Notes: generated by a model from the letters alone, not told the origin. A stretch of 64,000 bases of DNA from Clostridium aciditolerans (GCF_016316925.1 NZ_JAEEGB010000006.1:277037-341036), one strand, 5' to 3'; shown: positions 41,030 through 52,240, numbered from the stretch's first letter. Program-made: numbers and translations.

Positions 41030-41512
41030 TTAATTATAGTCGTTTCTTCCTTTAAACCTAATAAATCCAGGAAATTCCTCAGAAGTTAATTCTTTAAGTT
41101 TATCCTCATCTTCTAGTAATTCATTTAATCCATCTATATCGTCAATATATTCTATATTATCATTCCAAACATCTTCGTCCTCTTTTTCTTTAATAACCTC
41201 ATAATCATCTATATATTCATCATACAACTCTTCCCTTTGTTCAAACTCCTCTTCAACTTCTTTCATATCATTCTCAGACGTCGTTGGAGCAACAAATTCC
41301 TTATTATTTTCTAACTCAATCTTAGCTTCTTTTGAGTCTAAATCATCCTCAATAATTTCATCAATTTTTATGGCTTTCATATCGTACCCTTCCATCTCTA
41401 GGCACTTACCGCAGTTATTACACTTTTTATTTGCATTTAAATCGCATTTTTCACATTCTCCACAATCATTGCAACTCTTTTTATTACTAAATATACAAAC
41501 TTCTCTCTTCAT
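41030..41512 (-). CDS. Acidic protein with N-terminal Cys cluster
   Basis: 160 residues. Two Cys-rich motifs open the protein (CNDCGECEKC and CNNCGKC, residues 14-37), suggesting zinc or Fe-S binding. The rest is strongly acidic and coiled (EEEFEQREELYDEYIDDYEV) and ends FPGFIRFKGRNDYN. No family recognised. Divergent from lexA, 249 bases apart; I see no SOS box belonging to it. Confidence 0.7.
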   Translation of the reverse strand: MKREVCIFSNKKSCNDCGECEKCDLNANKKCNNCGKCLEMEGYDMKAIKIDEIIEDDLDSKEAKIELENNKEFVAPTTSENDMKEVEEEFEQREELYDEYIDDYEVIKEKEDEDVWNDNIEYIDDIDGLNELLEDEDKLKELTSEEFPGFIRFKGRNDYN

Positions 41513-41612
41513 AGTTACTTCCTTTCTAAATGAACAATATGTAAAAATAGTCTACATACTATTATACATTATCTAATTAAAAATCCAAGCTTTAGATTTG
41601 TAAATAATCTTG

Positions 41613-41628
41613 TATACATAAGTGTATA
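41613..41628. promoter_or_regulatory. Palindrome in the lexA/Cys-cluster divergent region
   Basis: TATACA-TAAG-TGTATA. It has the same 4-base spacing as the SOS box but different half-sites, so its protein is unknown. Confidence 0.3.
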
Positions 41629-41691
41629 GGATTACAATTTCTAAGCTCAGCCTCTAAGTTAATTATTTCCAAAATTCATATTTATAATACA

Positions 41692-41703
41692 GAACATAAG
41701 TTT
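41692..41703 (+). promoter_or_regulatory. LexA (SOS) box
   Basis: GAAC-ATAA-GTTT fits the gram-positive GAACNNNNGTTY box. It touches the -35 of the lexA promoter, so LexA should repress its own gene. Confidence 0.75.
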
Positions 41704-41730
41704 GATATTTAGCATTCTATATGATATAAT
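41702..41730 (+). promoter_or_regulatory. SigA promoter of lexA
   Basis: TTGATA, 17-base spacer, TATAAT, about 31 bases before the start. Confidence 0.75.
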
Positions 41731-41761
41731 TCAAGATAACTAAATTAAAGAGGTGCATTTT

Positions 41762-42370
41762 ATGGCGGAACACAAAAGCAATAAACAACTTGAAATTTAT
41801 GAATATATAAAAAATCAAATCAAAGAAAAAGGATATCCACCATCAGTCAGAGAAATTGGTGCCGCTGTTGGATTGAAATCTACATCTACAGTTCACGGTC
41901 ACCTTGAAAGACTTGAAAAGAAAGGTCTTATTAAAAGAGATGCTACCAAACCGAGAACTATTGAAGTTATAGAAAACTCTGCGAATAGAAAAGAAATAAT
42001 AAACATTCCTATAATAGGAACTATAACTGCTGGTTCTCCTATTTTAGCTATTGAAAATATAGAAGACATATTTCCACTTCCTATAGATTATGTAAAAAGC
42101 AACAAAGAGCTTTTTATGTTAAAGGTAAGTGGTGAAAGTATGATTGAAGCTGGTATACTGGATGGCGACTTGTCTATAATTGAAAAGGCAAACTCTGCGC
42201 AAAATGGCGACATAGTTGTTGCTCTAATAGAAAACGAAGCAACACTAAAAAGGTTCTTTAAAGAAAAAGATCATATAAGACTTCAGCCTGAAAACAAAAA
42301 TATGGATCCAATTATTGTACCAGACTGTCAAGTTATTGGGAAGCTTGTTGGTATATATAGACAATATTAA
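41762..42370 (+). CDS. lexA: LexA SOS repressor
   Basis: 202 residues from ATG 41762 (GAGGTG upstream; the in-frame GTG 9 bases earlier is inside that site). N-terminal winged helix ([36 protein letters not shown]). Cleavage site Ala-Gly in TITAGSPIL. Catalytic Ser in [15 protein letters not shown] and Lys in [13 protein letters not shown] damage leads RecA to trigger self-cleavage and derepression. SOS box and promoter upstream, terminator downstream. Confidence 0.96.
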   Translation: MAEHKSNKQLEIYEYIKNQIKEKGYPPSVREIGAAVGLKSTSTVHGHLERLEKKGLIKRDATKPRTIEVIENSANRKEIINIPIIGTITAGSPILAIENIEDIFPLPIDYVKSNKELFMLKVSGESMIEAGILDGDLSIIEKANSAQNGDIVVALIENEATLKRFFKEKDHIRLQPENKNMDPIIVPDCQVIGKLVGIYRQY

Positions 42371-42421
42371 AATAATGCGTCGAATAACTTATGAATTAAA
42401 GTTATTCGACGCATTATTTTT
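42371..42421 (+). terminator. Very strong terminator of lexA
   Basis: AATAATGCGTCGAATAACTT pairs with AAGTTATTCGACGCATTATT, then TTTC. Perfect 20-bp stem. Confidence 0.9.
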
Positions 42422-42425
42422 CACA

Positions 42426-42490
42426 AGGCAGTTGACAGTGGACAATTGGCAGTGAAGGTGAGTTTTCTTCCTTACGTCAGAAAACTAATA
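42426..42490. repeat. Degenerate repeat fragment
   Basis: CAGTTGACAGTGGACAATTGGCAGTG followed by GAGTTTTCTTCCTTACGTCAGAAAAC. The TTCCTTACGTCAG part matches the core of the element at 357 (CTCCTTACGTCAG). Confidence 0.45.
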
Positions 42491-42493
42491 TAT

Positions 42494-43777
42494 TTACCCT
42501 ATAACCTTAGATAAAGCAATAAGTATACCTATTTTAGCATGGTCAAAGGTAAGTCCACCTTGAAGATATGCTATATAAGGTTCTCTTATCGGAGCATCCG
42601 CCGAAAGTTCTATAGAAGAACCTTGTATAAATGCACCTGCAGCCATTATTACTTGATCTGTATATCCTGGCATATCCCATGGTTCACATTGAACAAAGGA
42701 GTCAATAGGAGATCCAAGTTGTATACCCTTACAGAAATTTATAAGCTTTTCTTTATCATTAAACTTAATTGCTTGAATTATATCACTTCTCTTATCCGTA
42801 TATTTAGGAAGAACTTCAAACCCAGCAAGCTCCATTATTCTCGCACAGAAAAGAGCTCCCTTTACAGCTTCAATTGCAACCTGCGGCGCAAGAAATAATC
42901 CTTGGTATAAAAGCCTCATAACTCCAAAAGTTGAGCCGCACTCTCCTCCAATGCCAGGAACAGTTAATCTATATGAAGCTTGAGTAACATACTCTTCTTT
43001 TCCTGCTATGTATCCCCCTGTTGGCGCTATTCCTCCACCTATATTTTTGATTAGAGATCCAGCTACTAAGTCTGCTCCTACATCTGTAGGTTCTTGAGTA
43101 TCTAAAAACTCTCCATAACAGTTGTCTACAAAACATATTACCTCTGGTCTTATATTTTTAACAAAATTAATGATTTCTTTTATATCTGAAATTAATAAAG
43201 CCTTTCTCCAGCCATAACCAGTTGATCTCTGTATATGAACTAGCTTGATGCTTTTATCACTTTCAAGCTCAACCTTAATTTTATCGAAATTAAAACCGCC
43301 ATCTGATGTTAAATCTATTTGCTTGTAATTTACACCGTACTCTCTTAATGAACCAATATTTTTTTTATCACTGATACCTATGACATTGTGTAGTGTGTCA
43401 TATGGAGTGCCACAAATTGATATCATTGTATCTCCAGGTCTTAGATTACCAAATAGCGCTGCCCCTAATGCATGAGTTCCATTTACAAAATGAGGTCTTA
43501 CTAAAGCACTTTCACAATTAAAAACTCTTGCATAAACTTTATCTAAGGAGTCTCTTCCTATATCACCATACCCATAACCTGATGAATTGGTAAAATGTGA
43601 ATCGCTTATTCTTTCAGCTTGAAGTGCGCTTAAAACCTTTAATTGGTTATATTCTCTTATTTCATCATAGATTGCAAACTGCTCTTTTATATCATCTATA
43701 GCTTGTTCATAAAGTTCAATTGTTCTATCACTTATACTATAAGTTTTACTAAGTTGTTTTTTCGTTAAATCTATCAT
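42494..43777 (-). CDS. Methionine gamma-lyase family (aluminium-resistance-type) PLP protein
   Basis: 427 residues from ATG 43777 (AGGAGG upstream). PLP-dependent fold type I: GTHALGAALFGNLRPGDTMISI, CFVDNCYGEF with the cofactor Asp, and the Lys in GSLIKNIGGGIAPTGGYIAGK. The family is annotated as aluminium-resistance or YnbB proteins and resembles Cys/Met metabolism enzymes; in vivo substrate unknown. In firmicutes it is typically near hfq-miaA, as here, but a terminator separates it from hfq. Confidence 0.88.
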   Translation of the reverse strand: MIDLTKKQLSKTYSISDRTIELYEQAIDDIKEQFAIYDEIREYNQLKVLSALQAERISDSHFTNSSGYGYGDIGRDSLDKVYARVFNCESALVRPHFVNGTHALGAALFGNLRPGDTMISICGTPYDTLHNVIGISDKKNIGSLREYGVNYKQIDLTSDGGFNFDKIKVELESDKSIKLVHIQRSTGYGWRKALLISDIKEIINFVKNIRPEVICFVDNCYGEFLDTQEPTDVGADLVAGSLIKNIGGGIAPTGGYIAGKEEYVTQASYRLTVPGIGGECGSTFGVMRLLYQGLFLAPQVAIEAVKGALFCARIMELAGFEVLPKYTDKRSDIIQAIKFNDKEKLINFCKGIQLGSPIDSFVQCEPWDMPGYTDQVIMAAGAFIQGSSIELSADAPIREPYIAYLQGGLTFDHAKIGILIALSKVIG

Positions 43778-43875
43778 TTTAAATAAAAACCTCCTGAATT
43801 TTATCCTGACCTGCCATTGCATATGATACCTCAAGTCTCATCATGTGCGAATAACACATTGTTTATATTAACATA

Positions 43876-43910
43876 TAAAAAAAGAATAGGCAATTATAAG
43901 CCTATTCTTA
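43876..43910 (-). terminator. Terminator of the miaB/mutS-hfq gene run
   Basis: AAGAATAGGC, short loop, GCCTATTCTT, then TTTTTTAT on the minus strand; it overlaps the hfq stop. Confidence 0.85.
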
Positions 43911-44153
43911 AGTATCACTTTCTGAAACATTGTTATTAAATAAAACTGGCTTTGAAGGTGTAATAGTAGAAATTGCATGTTTATATACCATCATTTGTTT
44001 ACCATCACAATCTAATATCACTGTAAAGCTATCAAAACCTTTTACATTTCCTTTGATTTGAAATCCATTTGCTAAGTGTATTGTAACAAAGGTTCTATTC
44101 TTTCTTGCTCCATTTAAAAATATATCTTGTAGATTGTTTGCTGTTTTACTCAT
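43908..44153 (-). CDS. hfq: RNA chaperone Hfq
   Basis: 81 residues from ATG 44153 (GGAGGGTG upstream). Sm1 motif [38 protein letters not shown] and Sm2 motif [13 protein letters not shown] (YKHA is the Hfq hallmark). Forms a hexamer that binds sRNAs and mRNAs. Downstream of miaA by 66 bases, a classic order. Confidence 0.96.
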   Translation of the reverse strand: MSKTANNLQDIFLNGARKNRTFVTIHLANGFQIKGNVKGFDSFTVILDCDGKQMMVYKHAISTITPSKPVLFNNNVSESDT

Positions 44154-44219
44154 ATTCTTCACCCTCCACAACTTTTAATTATATTAATTCTATAAATATT
44201 ATAAAATTCCTTTTATATT

Positions 44220-45158
44220 TTACGAATTCTTTAATGAAAGAAATTTTCCTGTTATATATTCCACTATCTCATTCTCATCATTAAATTCATCTTTATCTAT
44301 CCATATAACTCTGTCATCTTTCCTAAACCATGTAAGCTGTCTTTTAGCATAGTTTCTACTTCCTTTTTTGATGAGATAAATAGCTTCATCAAGAGATATA
44401 TTGCCATCTAAGTAATGCAGTATTTCCTTATAGCCAATTCCCTTCATCGACTGCATATCTGCAGTACATCCCATGTCTTTTAGTTTCTTAACCTCATCTA
44501 TAAGTCCATTTTCAATCATAATATCCACTCTTCTATTTATTCTGTCATATAATTTATCTCTATCCATATTTAGAACAAAGTAATAAACATTGTATGGTAT
44601 ATCATAAATGTCATTTTCTAAATTAAACTGACTTATAGTTTTTCCTGTAAGTTTAAATACTTCCAAAGCTCTTATAACCCTCTTTAAGTCATTTGGAAAT
44701 AATCTATTATAAGACTCTAAATCAACATCTTTTAGTAAGTTGTGTACATATTCTTTTCCATTGATTTCAGCCATACTTTGCAAGTACTCTCTATATTCTT
44801 CATCTACAGAGGCCTCTGTAAAATCATAATTATAAATTAAAGAATTTATATAGAGGCCGGTTCCTCCAACTAGCATCGGAAGTCTTTGTATTTCATCTAT
44901 CTTATCAATTGCTTGCTTTGCCATTTTTTTAAATTCAGAGACGTTAAAACTTTCTTCAGGCTCTACGATATCTATAAGATAATGTGGTGTCCCCTGCATT
45001 TCTTCTTTGGTAATTTTAGCTGAACCTATATCCATATGTTTATATATCTGCATAGAATCAGCTGATATTATTTCTCCATTAAGCCTCTTAGCTAATTTTA
45101 TAGAGATATCTGTTTTTCCAACAGCTGTAGGGCCTGCAAGTATAAATAAGTCTTTCAT
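44220..45158 (-). CDS. miaA: tRNA dimethylallyltransferase MiaA
   Basis: 312 residues from ATG 45158 (AAGGGGGA upstream). P-loop [13 protein letters not shown], the DMAPP-binding [17 protein letters not shown] segment, HYLIDI, and [13 protein letters not shown]. Adds an isopentenyl group to A37 of UNN-reading tRNAs; MiaB, encoded in the same run, then methylthiolates it. Starts 14 bases after mutL. Confidence 0.96.
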   Translation of the reverse strand: MKDLFILAGPTAVGKTDISIKLAKRLNGEIISADSMQIYKHMDIGSAKITKEEMQGTPHYLIDIVEPEESFNVSEFKKMAKQAIDKIDEIQRLPMLVGGTGLYINSLIYNYDFTEASVDEEYREYLQSMAEINGKEYVHNLLKDVDLESYNRLFPNDLKRVIRALEVFKLTGKTISQFNLENDIYDIPYNVYYFVLNMDRDKLYDRINRRVDIMIENGLIDEVKKLKDMGCTADMQSMKGIGYKEILHYLDGNISLDEAIYLIKKGSRNYAKRQLTWFRKDDRVIWIDKDEFNDENEIVEYITGKFLSLKNS

Positions 45159-45172
45159 AAAATCCCCCTTTA

Positions 45173-47113
45173 TCACTGTATTCTCTTAAATCTTTTTTCT
45201 AATTCATTTAATGTAAATTTCATTATGGTCGGTCTTCCATGGGGGCAAGTAAAAGGATCCTCAATAAATCTTAAATCCTCGGTAAGGGTTTTCATCTCTA
45301 TACTTGACAAACTATCATTAGCTTTTACTGCAGATTTACATGCAAGTTTAGCTATAGAATTATACTTAATTTCCCAGGTCTGCCCAGATCCCATATTTTT
45401 TAAATTATCTAGCATATCCATAAATAAATTTTTAATATCCGGTTTACCTAATATAAGAGGTACTTCTCTTATACTTATGGTATTTTCTCCAAAGACTTCG
45501 ATATTAAAACCAGACTTTTTAAATATATCACTATTTTCTAAATAATAATCGTAATCTTCTGGTGTAAGCTCAATAACTGCTGGAGTTATAAGAACCTGTG
45601 ACATAACTTTGTTTTCTTGTATACTTTTTTTATATTTTTCAAACAGTATCTTTTCATGTGCTGCATGCTGATCTATTAAATATAAGTTGTCTGAAGCTTC
45701 TGCAAGAATATATGTGCTTCGGAATTGCCCAATTATAGTAAGAGCTGGGAACTTTGCGATCTTTTCTTCCTTTAATTCTTCCCCTGTTCCTATATTCTCT
45801 TTCAAATTGCTTTGCTCACTTAATCCTTCATTACTATTAATATCAAGTGACGTATTTTGCTTTGATACTTCACTTTCCTTTATACTATCAGCTGCATTAT
45901 AACTTAATTCTTTTAAATCATTTTTTCCATTACTTAAAGAGTTATTTTCTTGATTGCACTCATAGTTTTTATTATTGCCATAATTTTCAACTTTATAATT
46001 ACTTTCATTAAAAGTATTTAAGTCTATTGGCAATTGGATGGTGCTGATTTCTTTCTTTATATAATTTGATTCCTCATCCTTTTCTCTAATCTCATCGTCA
46101 AAAGGTATATCAAAAGAATTTCTTAAGCTATTTCTTAGAGCTTCATGAACCGCATCAAAAGTTAACTTAAAAATTCCTCTATCATCCCTAAATTTTATTT
46201 CTGATTTTGTGGGGTGCACATTTACATCAATAAACTCTGGGAATATATCTAAAAAAACCACAAAAAAGGGATATTTATTAACAGTCAAAAAGGATTTAAA
46301 TGCATTTTCTACTGCCGCAGTAATAAGCTTACTCTTAATATATCTCTTGTTTACAAATATACTTTGATTATTTCTGCTTCCTCTACTTATCTCTGCATTA
46401 CCAATAAATCCATGAATGGAAGATATATCTGAATGTTTCTCAAAAGCTATAATATTATCAGATATTGATTTACCATATACCGCTCTTATAGCATCCGTTA
46501 ATTTGCCTGTTCCATATGTATTTAAAACCTTTTTCCCATTATTAAAAAGCTTAAAAGAAACGTCAGGATTAGCCAATGCAAGTCTGTTAAGTATATCCGA
46601 TATATAAGCCGCTTCTCTACTGGATGACTTCAAAAACTTCTTTCTTGCAGGAACATTAAAGAATAAATCTTTTATTTCTATAGTTGTGCCTACATTACAG
46701 CCTGCATCTTTAATATAATCTAAAACACCGCCATTTATGGAAGTTTCCTTTCCATAATCATACTCTTCAGTTCGACTTTTTAAAACAGTATTTGAAACTG
46801 CAGCAATACTGGCTAAAGCCTCTCCTCTAAATCCCATAGTATTTATAGAGTATATATCGTTGATGGAATTTATTTTGCTTGTTGCATGAGGCATAAAAGC
46901 CTTTTCTATATCTTCTGGATGAATACCATGGCCATCATCTAAGACTTTAATACTTTTCTGACCGCCATCTTCTATTTCTACAGTTATATTTTTAGCTTCT
47001 GAGTCTATACTGTTTTCAATTAGTTCTTTTACAACAGAAGAAGGACGTTCCACCACTTCACCAGCAGCTATTTTATTAGAAGTTTCTATATCTAATATAT
47101 TAATTCTCTTCAA
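45173..47113 (-). CDS. mutL: DNA mismatch repair protein MutL
   Basis: 646 residues. GHKL ATPase ([39 protein letters not shown]), a long variable linker (about 350-450), and a C-terminal endonuclease domain with [14 protein letters not shown] and CPHGRP, typical of mismatch repair without MutH. TTG start with AGAAGGTG upstream. Follows mutS by 27 bases. Confidence 0.96.
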   Translation of the reverse strand: MKRINILDIETSNKIAAGEVVERPSSVVKELIENSIDSEAKNITVEIEDGGQKSIKVLDDGHGIHPEDIEKAFMPHATSKINSINDIYSINTMGFRGEALASIAAVSNTVLKSRTEEYDYGKETSINGGVLDYIKDAGCNVGTTIEIKDLFFNVPARKKFLKSSSREAAYISDILNRLALANPDVSFKLFNNGKKVLNTYGTGKLTDAIRAVYGKSISDNIIAFEKHSDISSIHGFIGNAEISRGSRNNQSIFVNKRYIKSKLITAAVENAFKSFLTVNKYPFFVVFLDIFPEFIDVNVHPTKSEIKFRDDRGIFKLTFDAVHEALRNSLRNSFDIPFDDEIREKDEESNYIKKEISTIQLPIDLNTFNESNYKVENYGNNKNYECNQENNSLSNGKNDLKELSYNAADSIKESEVSKQNTSLDINSNEGLSEQSNLKENIGTGEELKEEKIAKFPALTIIGQFRSTYILAEASDNLYLIDQHAAHEKILFEKYKKSIQENKVMSQVLITPAVIELTPEDYDYYLENSDIFKKSGFNIEVFGENTISIREVPLILGKPDIKNLFMDMLDNLKNMGSGQTWEIKYNSIAKLACKSAVKANDSLSSIEMKTLTEDLRFIEDPFTCPHGRPTIMKFTLNELEKRFKRIQ

Positions 47114-47140
47114 ATAATCACCTTCTAACTATAAACTAAT

Positions 47141-49846
47141 CTATAATGTCTTTGTTCTTTTTATTATATCATAAAGCTTATTGAAACCTTCCATAGGTGT
47201 CATATTTAATATATCGATAGAAGCTATTTCCTTAAGTATATTTTCTCTTTCTATATAAGAAAAATCAATTTGCTCTGAAGCATTCTTATCTAAAGCTACT
47301 TCTTTTAGAACTTCTAAATTTTTATTTTCTTTTATTATCTCATTTTTATTGTTTACTTTATCAGTCACATCCATTTTATCTTGAATATCATTCTTTGATG
47401 TATCAGTAATTTCTTCTATATTTACATCACTTGATTTATCATTTTCTATTCTACTCAATATTTCCTTAGCTCTATCTATAACATCAATAGGAAGTCCTGC
47501 AAGCTTAGCCACTTCTATACCATAAGATTGGTCTGCTCCCCCTCTTATGATTTTGTGTAAAAATACTATATCACTTCCCACCTCTTTAACAGATACTGAA
47601 TAGTTCTTAACACCCTCTAGAAGCCCTTCAAGTTTTGTAAGCTCATGATAATGTGTAGCAAAAAGAGTTTTACATTTAAGTTTTTTGTTTTTGCAAATAT
47701 ATTCTATTACAGCCCATGCAATACTTAAACCATCATATGTACTAGTTCCTCTGCCAACCTCATCAAGCAATATAAGACTTTTATTTGTAGCGTTTCTTAA
47801 TATATTAGAAACCTCCCACATTTCTACCATAAAAGTACTTTTGCCTGCAGCTAAATCATCTGATGCTCCTATTCTAGTAAATATTTTGTCACAAATAGAT
47901 ATCACAGCCTTTTTAGCAGGAACAAAGCTTCCTATCTGAGCCATAATTACCGTTAAAGCAACTTGCCTCATGTAGGTTGATTTTCCAGCCATATTAGGAC
48001 CAGTTATTAGTAAAAGCTGTTCATCCGTCCTATTAATATGAATATCATTGGATATGAAACTTCCTGATGATATCATTTTTTCTACAACTGGATGTCTTCC
48101 TTCTTCAATATATATCTCTTCGCTGTTGTTTATTTCTGGCTTGCAGAAATTGTTTTCTAGTGCTATTATCGCTAAAGAACTTAAGCAGTCAAGTTCAGAT
48201 ACAATTCTTGCTGTTTGCTGCATTCTATCGACTTGAGCCTCTATCTTTTCCCTGATTTCAATAAATATGTCATACTCTAAATTTATGAGCTTTTCTTCCG
48301 CACCTAATATTTTGTCTTCCATTTCTTTTAGTTCTGGAGTTATATACCTTTCAGCATTTGCTAAAGTCTGCTTTCTTATGTATCTACCCTCTGGAATTAG
48401 ATTAAAATTGCTTTTTGTTATCTCTATATAATACCCAAATACTTTGTTGTATCCAACTTTAAGAGATTTAATCCCTGTTACTTCTCTCTCATTATTTTCT
48501 AAAGATGCTATCCATTCTTTTCCGTGCACCTTAGCCTTTCGTAATTCATCAACTTCTTCATTAAAGCCTTCTTTTATTATATTTCCTTCTTTTACCGAAA
48601 TCGATGGATTTTCCAGTATTGCTTCATCTAATATTTTATAAACATCCTCTAGCTCATCTAAGTTTTTATACATCTCTAAATGCAGTTTACTTGTGAAATT
48701 TGAAAGTATGTTCTTTATACCTGGTATTTTTTCAATAGATGCTTTTAATGATATTAACTCCTTTGCATTAACACTCTTAGAAGATATTTTGCCAACTAAT
48801 CTTTCAATATCGTATATCTCTTTTAATGCATCTTTTAAATCTTCATGTAAAGGCAGATTGTTTAAAAGCTCTTCTACTGCATCCAATCTGTTTTGTACAG
48901 CAGTTTTATCTACTAAAGGCTGCTCAATCCATCTTCTTAGCTGTCTTCCTCCCATTGCGGTATTAGTTCTATCCATTACCCAAAGTAGAGAACCTTTTTT
49001 GCTCTTTTCTCTTAAATTTTCAGTTAACTCAAGATTTCTTCTTGAATTTGAATCTATGCTTAAATAATCTACAATACTGTAATACTGAAAATTATTAATA
49101 TGTGATAAGGAAGTTTTCTGTGTCTCTATTACATATTTTAAAAGGGAACCGCAGCACCTTACTAAATCACTGCTGTATTCTTTTTCATTAAAGTTAGGAA
49201 ATTGGCCTTTTAATATATCCACTATATTAGATAGAAAAAATTCTTCTGGAAGCTTTGTAAAGGATGCGGTGCACCTTTCTTTAATTTCAGAACATATTTT
49301 TTCATCTAATCCTTCTTGTATTAATATTTCTTTAGGCATATACTTTGCTATTTCATCTAAAACAACAGAGATGTCTAGTGATGCATCTGTACAATTAAAA
49401 TCTCCAGTAGAAATGTCTGCAAAACTCAAAGCGAAAGAGTTTTTTTCATTATCTATGTATAAACTCATTATATAGTTATTCTTGTTGTCCTCTAAGAATG
49501 AGGAGTCGGTGTACGTCCCTGGAGTAATTACTTTTATAATCCCCCTTTTAACTATTCCTTTAGCAGCGGAAGGGTCCTCAAGCTGTTCACAAATGGCTAT
49601 TTTATAGCCCTTGTTTACTAATCTGCTTATATATGTATTAGCAGCATGAAATGGTATTCCGCACATAGGTGCTCTTTTTTCCAACCCACAATCTCTACCT
49701 GTAAGCACAAGTTCTAATTCTTTTGATGCTGTTTCAGCATCTTCAAAAAACATTTCATAAAAATCGCCTAATCTAAAAAATAATATACAATCTTTGCAGC
49801 CTTCTTTTACTTGCAAATACTGCTGCATCATTGGAGTTAAACCCAC
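47141..49846 (-). CDS. mutS: DNA mismatch repair protein MutS
   Basis: 901 residues. Mismatch-reading FYEMF in the first 40 residues, connector, lever and clamp domains, then ATPase with [29 protein letters not shown] and FATHYHEL. A low-complexity Asn/Lys/Asp linker (about 800-850) precedes the C-terminal helices. GTG start with GGGAGG 7 bases upstream. Upstream of mutL in the same run. Confidence 0.97.
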   Translation of the reverse strand: MGLTPMMQQYLQVKEGCKDCILFFRLGDFYEMFFEDAETASKELELVLTGRDCGLEKRAPMCGIPFHAANTYISRLVNKGYKIAICEQLEDPSAAKGIVKRGIIKVITPGTYTDSSFLEDNKNNYIMSLYIDNEKNSFALSFADISTGDFNCTDASLDISVVLDEIAKYMPKEILIQEGLDEKICSEIKERCTASFTKLPEEFFLSNIVDILKGQFPNFNEKEYSSDLVRCCGSLLKYVIETQKTSLSHINNFQYYSIVDYLSIDSNSRRNLELTENLREKSKKGSLLWVMDRTNTAMGGRQLRRWIEQPLVDKTAVQNRLDAVEELLNNLPLHEDLKDALKEIYDIERLVGKISSKSVNAKELISLKASIEKIPGIKNILSNFTSKLHLEMYKNLDELEDVYKILDEAILENPSISVKEGNIIKEGFNEEVDELRKAKVHGKEWIASLENNEREVTGIKSLKVGYNKVFGYYIEITKSNFNLIPEGRYIRKQTLANAERYITPELKEMEDKILGAEEKLINLEYDIFIEIREKIEAQVDRMQQTARIVSELDCLSSLAIIALENNFCKPEINNSEEIYIEEGRHPVVEKMISSGSFISNDIHINRTDEQLLLITGPNMAGKSTYMRQVALTVIMAQIGSFVPAKKAVISICDKIFTRIGASDDLAAGKSTFMVEMWEVSNILRNATNKSLILLDEVGRGTSTYDGLSIAWAVIEYICKNKKLKCKTLFATHYHELTKLEGLLEGVKNYSVSVKEVGSDIVFLHKIIRGGADQSYGIEVAKLAGLPIDVIDRAKEILSRIENDKSSDVNIEEITDTSKNDIQDKMDVTDKVNNKNEIIKENKNLEVLKEVALDKNASEQIDFSYIERENILKEIASIDILNMTPMEGFNKLYDIIKRTKTL

Positions 49847-49876
49847 TTTGCTACCTCCCTTTAAGTGAATATTTTT

Positions 49877-50024
49877 TAGTTAAGAGTTGAGGGGGAAGAA
49901 TTAAGAGTTATAGATGATTTTCTTACGTTAACACTGTAGAAAATCTAAAGTATATAAAAGATTTTTCAGCGAAAAATCATCCTTCACTCTTCGCTCTTCA
50001 CTCTAAATTTTTAACTCTTAACTA
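49877..50024. repeat. Inverted-repeat element 1 of the miaB-mutS gap
   Basis: TAGTTAAGAGTT at 49877 pairs with AACTCTTAACTA ending at 50024; inside, GATGATTTTC matches GAAAAATCAT. About 148 bp, non-coding. Confidence 0.65.
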
Positions 50025-50080
50025 AAATTACTAATACTTCTTTTGTTATAAATTAGCTTTCTAGTTTGAGCCTTATAAAC

Positions 50081-50180
50081 AGAATTCTTGGCTTCAGGTG
50101 GAGTTTGTCTGCGACCACTGGGCAATTATGCCCGTTAAATGCCATTTAGGCATTTAACCTCCATCTGAAGCTTAGAAGTT
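50081..50180. repeat. Inverted-repeat element 2 of the miaB-mutS gap
   Basis: AATTCTTGGCTTCAGGTGGAG pairs with CTCCATCTGAAGCTTAGAAG. The inside holds two small hairpins (GGCAATTATGCC and AAATGCCATTTAGGCATTT). A half-copy is at 8097. Confidence 0.65.
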
Positions 50181-50371
50181 GTTATCCAGGGACATAGCCA
50201 CCCTTTGCTCCCACTTGAAGAAAAGCAGAGAGCCCAAATCTTCGATTTGGTGCGAATCGCTTTCACAGAGTGCGATGGGAGTATTAGAGCGGGTAAGTCA
50301 TCAGATAAAATTAAAAAGCTCTTCATATTTAAGAGCTTTTTATCCGGCGGCTACCCCCTCTGGATAACTTA
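50181..50371. repeat. Inverted-repeat element 3 of the miaB-mutS gap
   Basis: GTTATCCAGGGACATAGCCAC pairs with GGCGGCTACCCCCTCTGGATAA. It contains the shared module on the minus strand (AGCAGAGAGCCC, AAATCTTCGATTT, GCGAATCGCTTT) and a terminator-like hairpin AAAAAGCTCTT/AAGAGCTTTTT at 50313-50341. Confidence 0.65.
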
Positions 50372-50373
50372 TT

Positions 50374-50468
50374 CTAAGCTTTAGGTAATGCATAATCAAA
50401 TAAATAATAGACCAGTATTCTCCCATATTTGGTCTATTATTTATTTTCATATGCCTAATGCTTAAAAT
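50374..50468 (-). terminator. Long extended hairpin, likely miaB terminator
   Basis: AAATAAATAATAGACCA and TGGTCTATTATTTATTT form a 17-bp stem with a 13-base loop; outside, further partial pairing (TTAGGTAATGCATA with CATATGCCTAATG) extends it. Starts ~26 bases after the miaB stop. Confidence 0.65.
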
Positions 50469-50493
50469 CCTGATTATCTTATAGTACAAGATA

Positions 50494-51861
50494 TTAAATC
50501 TGTTCTCCAACTAATGAAAATGAATTGGCTTTTGTTATCTTAACATTAACTAATTTCCCTATACTGTCTTTTTCACCAGCAAAGTTTACTAGTTTTCCTG
50601 TTCTTGTTCTTCCCATCAATTTTTCCTCATCATTTTTACTTAAGCCTTCAACAAGAACTTCAACTATTCTGCCTTGATATTCCTTGTTCTTATTCGCAGA
50701 TGATTCATTTATTACTTCAATCAATCTATTAAATCTATCATGCTTAATATCATCAGGTATTTGGTCTTCCATCTCGTCTGCTGGAGTTCCTTTTCTTTTT
50801 GAGTATATAAATGTAAAGGCTGAATCATATTGCACTTTTCTTGCAAGATCTAGAGTTTCTTCAAAATCTTCTTCTGTCTCGCCAGGAAAACCTACAATAA
50901 TATCAGTACTTATAGCTACATCCGGTATGGTCTTTTTTATTCTATCCATTAATTCTAAATATTGTTCCTTTGTATAACTTCTGTTCATCTTCTTTAATAT
51001 TCTACTAGAGCCTGATTGCACAGGAAGATGTATATATTCGCATAATTTATCACATTCAGCTATAGCATCTATTACATCTTGAGTTAAATCTTTAGGATGA
51101 GATGTCATGAACCTAACTCTTTCCAAACCTTCTATATTATTTATTCTTCTTAAAAGTTCAGCAAAAGTAAGTCTTGGCTCTAAATCCTTGCCATATGAAT
51201 TTACATTTTGTCCTAGCAAAGTAATTTCTTTATATCCTGATGCAACTAACTCACTAATTTCTTTTTCTATATCTTCTGGTTTTCTGCTTCTCTCTCTACC
51301 TCTTACATAAGGTACTATACAATAAGTACAGAAATTGTTACATCCATACATTATTGTAACAAAAGCTTTAACGTCACTTTCTCTGTCTACTGGAATCCCT
51401 TCTACAATTCCTTCCTCTTTATCCTGTATCTCTATTACTGATTTACCCTCTTGTTTTACTCTGTTTAGATATTCTGGAAATTTGTAAGCATTATGTGTTC
51501 CAAATATAATATCTACAAAGGGAAACTTCTTCAATATGCTTTCTGCCATATCCTTTTGCTGCATCATACAACCACATACTGCTATTACTAGTTCTGAGTT
51601 ATTTTCCTTCAATTTTTTTAATGCACCAAGATTTCCGTATACCTTAAGTTCTGCATTTTCTCTTACACAGCAGGTATTAAATATTATTAAATCTGCATTA
51701 TGTTTGTTGTTTGTTCTTGAATACCCTAATTTTTTAAGCATTCCCGAAAGCTTTTCTGAGTCCTCTTCATTCATCTGACATCCCCAAGTTTCAAGATAAA
51801 AGTGTTTTTTACCTTCTATACTTTTATTTATTTTAAAATCAATTTTCTTATAATTATTCAT
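50494..51861 (-). CDS. miaB: tRNA-2-methylthio-N6-dimethylallyladenosine synthase MiaB
   Basis: 455 residues. N-terminal MTTase domain ([35 protein letters not shown] with three cluster Cys), radical SAM motif [23 protein letters not shown] (CxxxCxxC), and a TRAM domain at the end (about 390-452). Acts after MiaA on A37. AGGTG precedes ATG. First gene of the run, separated from mutS by a 650-base repeat-filled gap. Confidence 0.96.
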   Translation of the reverse strand: MNNYKKIDFKINKSIEGKKHFYLETWGCQMNEEDSEKLSGMLKKLGYSRTNNKHNADLIIFNTCCVRENAELKVYGNLGALKKLKENNSELVIAVCGCMMQQKDMAESILKKFPFVDIIFGTHNAYKFPEYLNRVKQEGKSVIEIQDKEEGIVEGIPVDRESDVKAFVTIMYGCNNFCTYCIVPYVRGRERSRKPEDIEKEISELVASGYKEITLLGQNVNSYGKDLEPRLTFAELLRRINNIEGLERVRFMTSHPKDLTQDVIDAIAECDKLCEYIHLPVQSGSSRILKKMNRSYTKEQYLELMDRIKKTIPDVAISTDIIVGFPGETEEDFEETLDLARKVQYDSAFTFIYSKRKGTPADEMEDQIPDDIKHDRFNRLIEVINESSANKNKEYQGRIVEVLVEGLSKNDEEKLMGRTRTGKLVNFAGEKDSIGKLVNVKITKANSFSLVGEQI

Positions 51862-52079
51862 TATTTTTCACCTCATAGTAACCTTTAATTTATATGCAAT
51901 ATATTATTAATATTGTGCTATTAACATTACAATTAATATATTATACTGTATTTTATATAAAATTAAAAGAGAAAGAATCGTTCCTTCAAATCATTTCTAT
52001 ATACTTATTCTTTGCAAGTATATATTAATAAATTTAACTATTTATCCCCTTTTTAATCTCAAATCATTATAAATTGTCA

Positions 52080-52108
52080 TTGAAAACTTACAAAAAAAAT
52101 TGTATGAT
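52080..52108 (+). promoter_or_regulatory. SigA promoter of the aminotransferase gene
   Basis: TTGAAA, 17-base spacer, TATGAT. It implies a leader of about 185 bases. Confidence 0.6.
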
Positions 52109-52183
52109 TGATAGTGGAGAGAATATTAAATATTAATTTAATGAAATTTGAAAAGGTTTACAGATTTTTCTTAATTTTGAGAC

Positions 52184-52240
52184 AACCATTTCTTTATACT
52201 GCAATTTATGCATTTTTCCATTCTCAAAGAAGGGTTTTTT
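52184..52240 (+). terminator. Possible attenuator hairpin in the aminotransferase leader
   Basis: AACCATTTCTTT can pair with AAAGAAGGGTT (one bulge, one mismatch), followed by TTTT. TTTGAGA/TCTCAAA offers an alternative stem. The rest of 51862-52301 shows nothing more. Confidence 0.3.

Noticed and set aside
43778-43834. N-terminal extension of the methionine gamma-lyase-like protein
   Set aside because: The extension crosses the AGGAGG site used by ATG 43777 and looks non-coding.
45225-45902. Several 70-106-codon plus-strand ORFs antisense to mutL
   Set aside because: Antisense shadows of a well-supported gene.
49877-50468. A missing gene between miaB and mutS
   Set aside because: All ORFs here are short, lack ribosome sites and fall inside inverted repeats.
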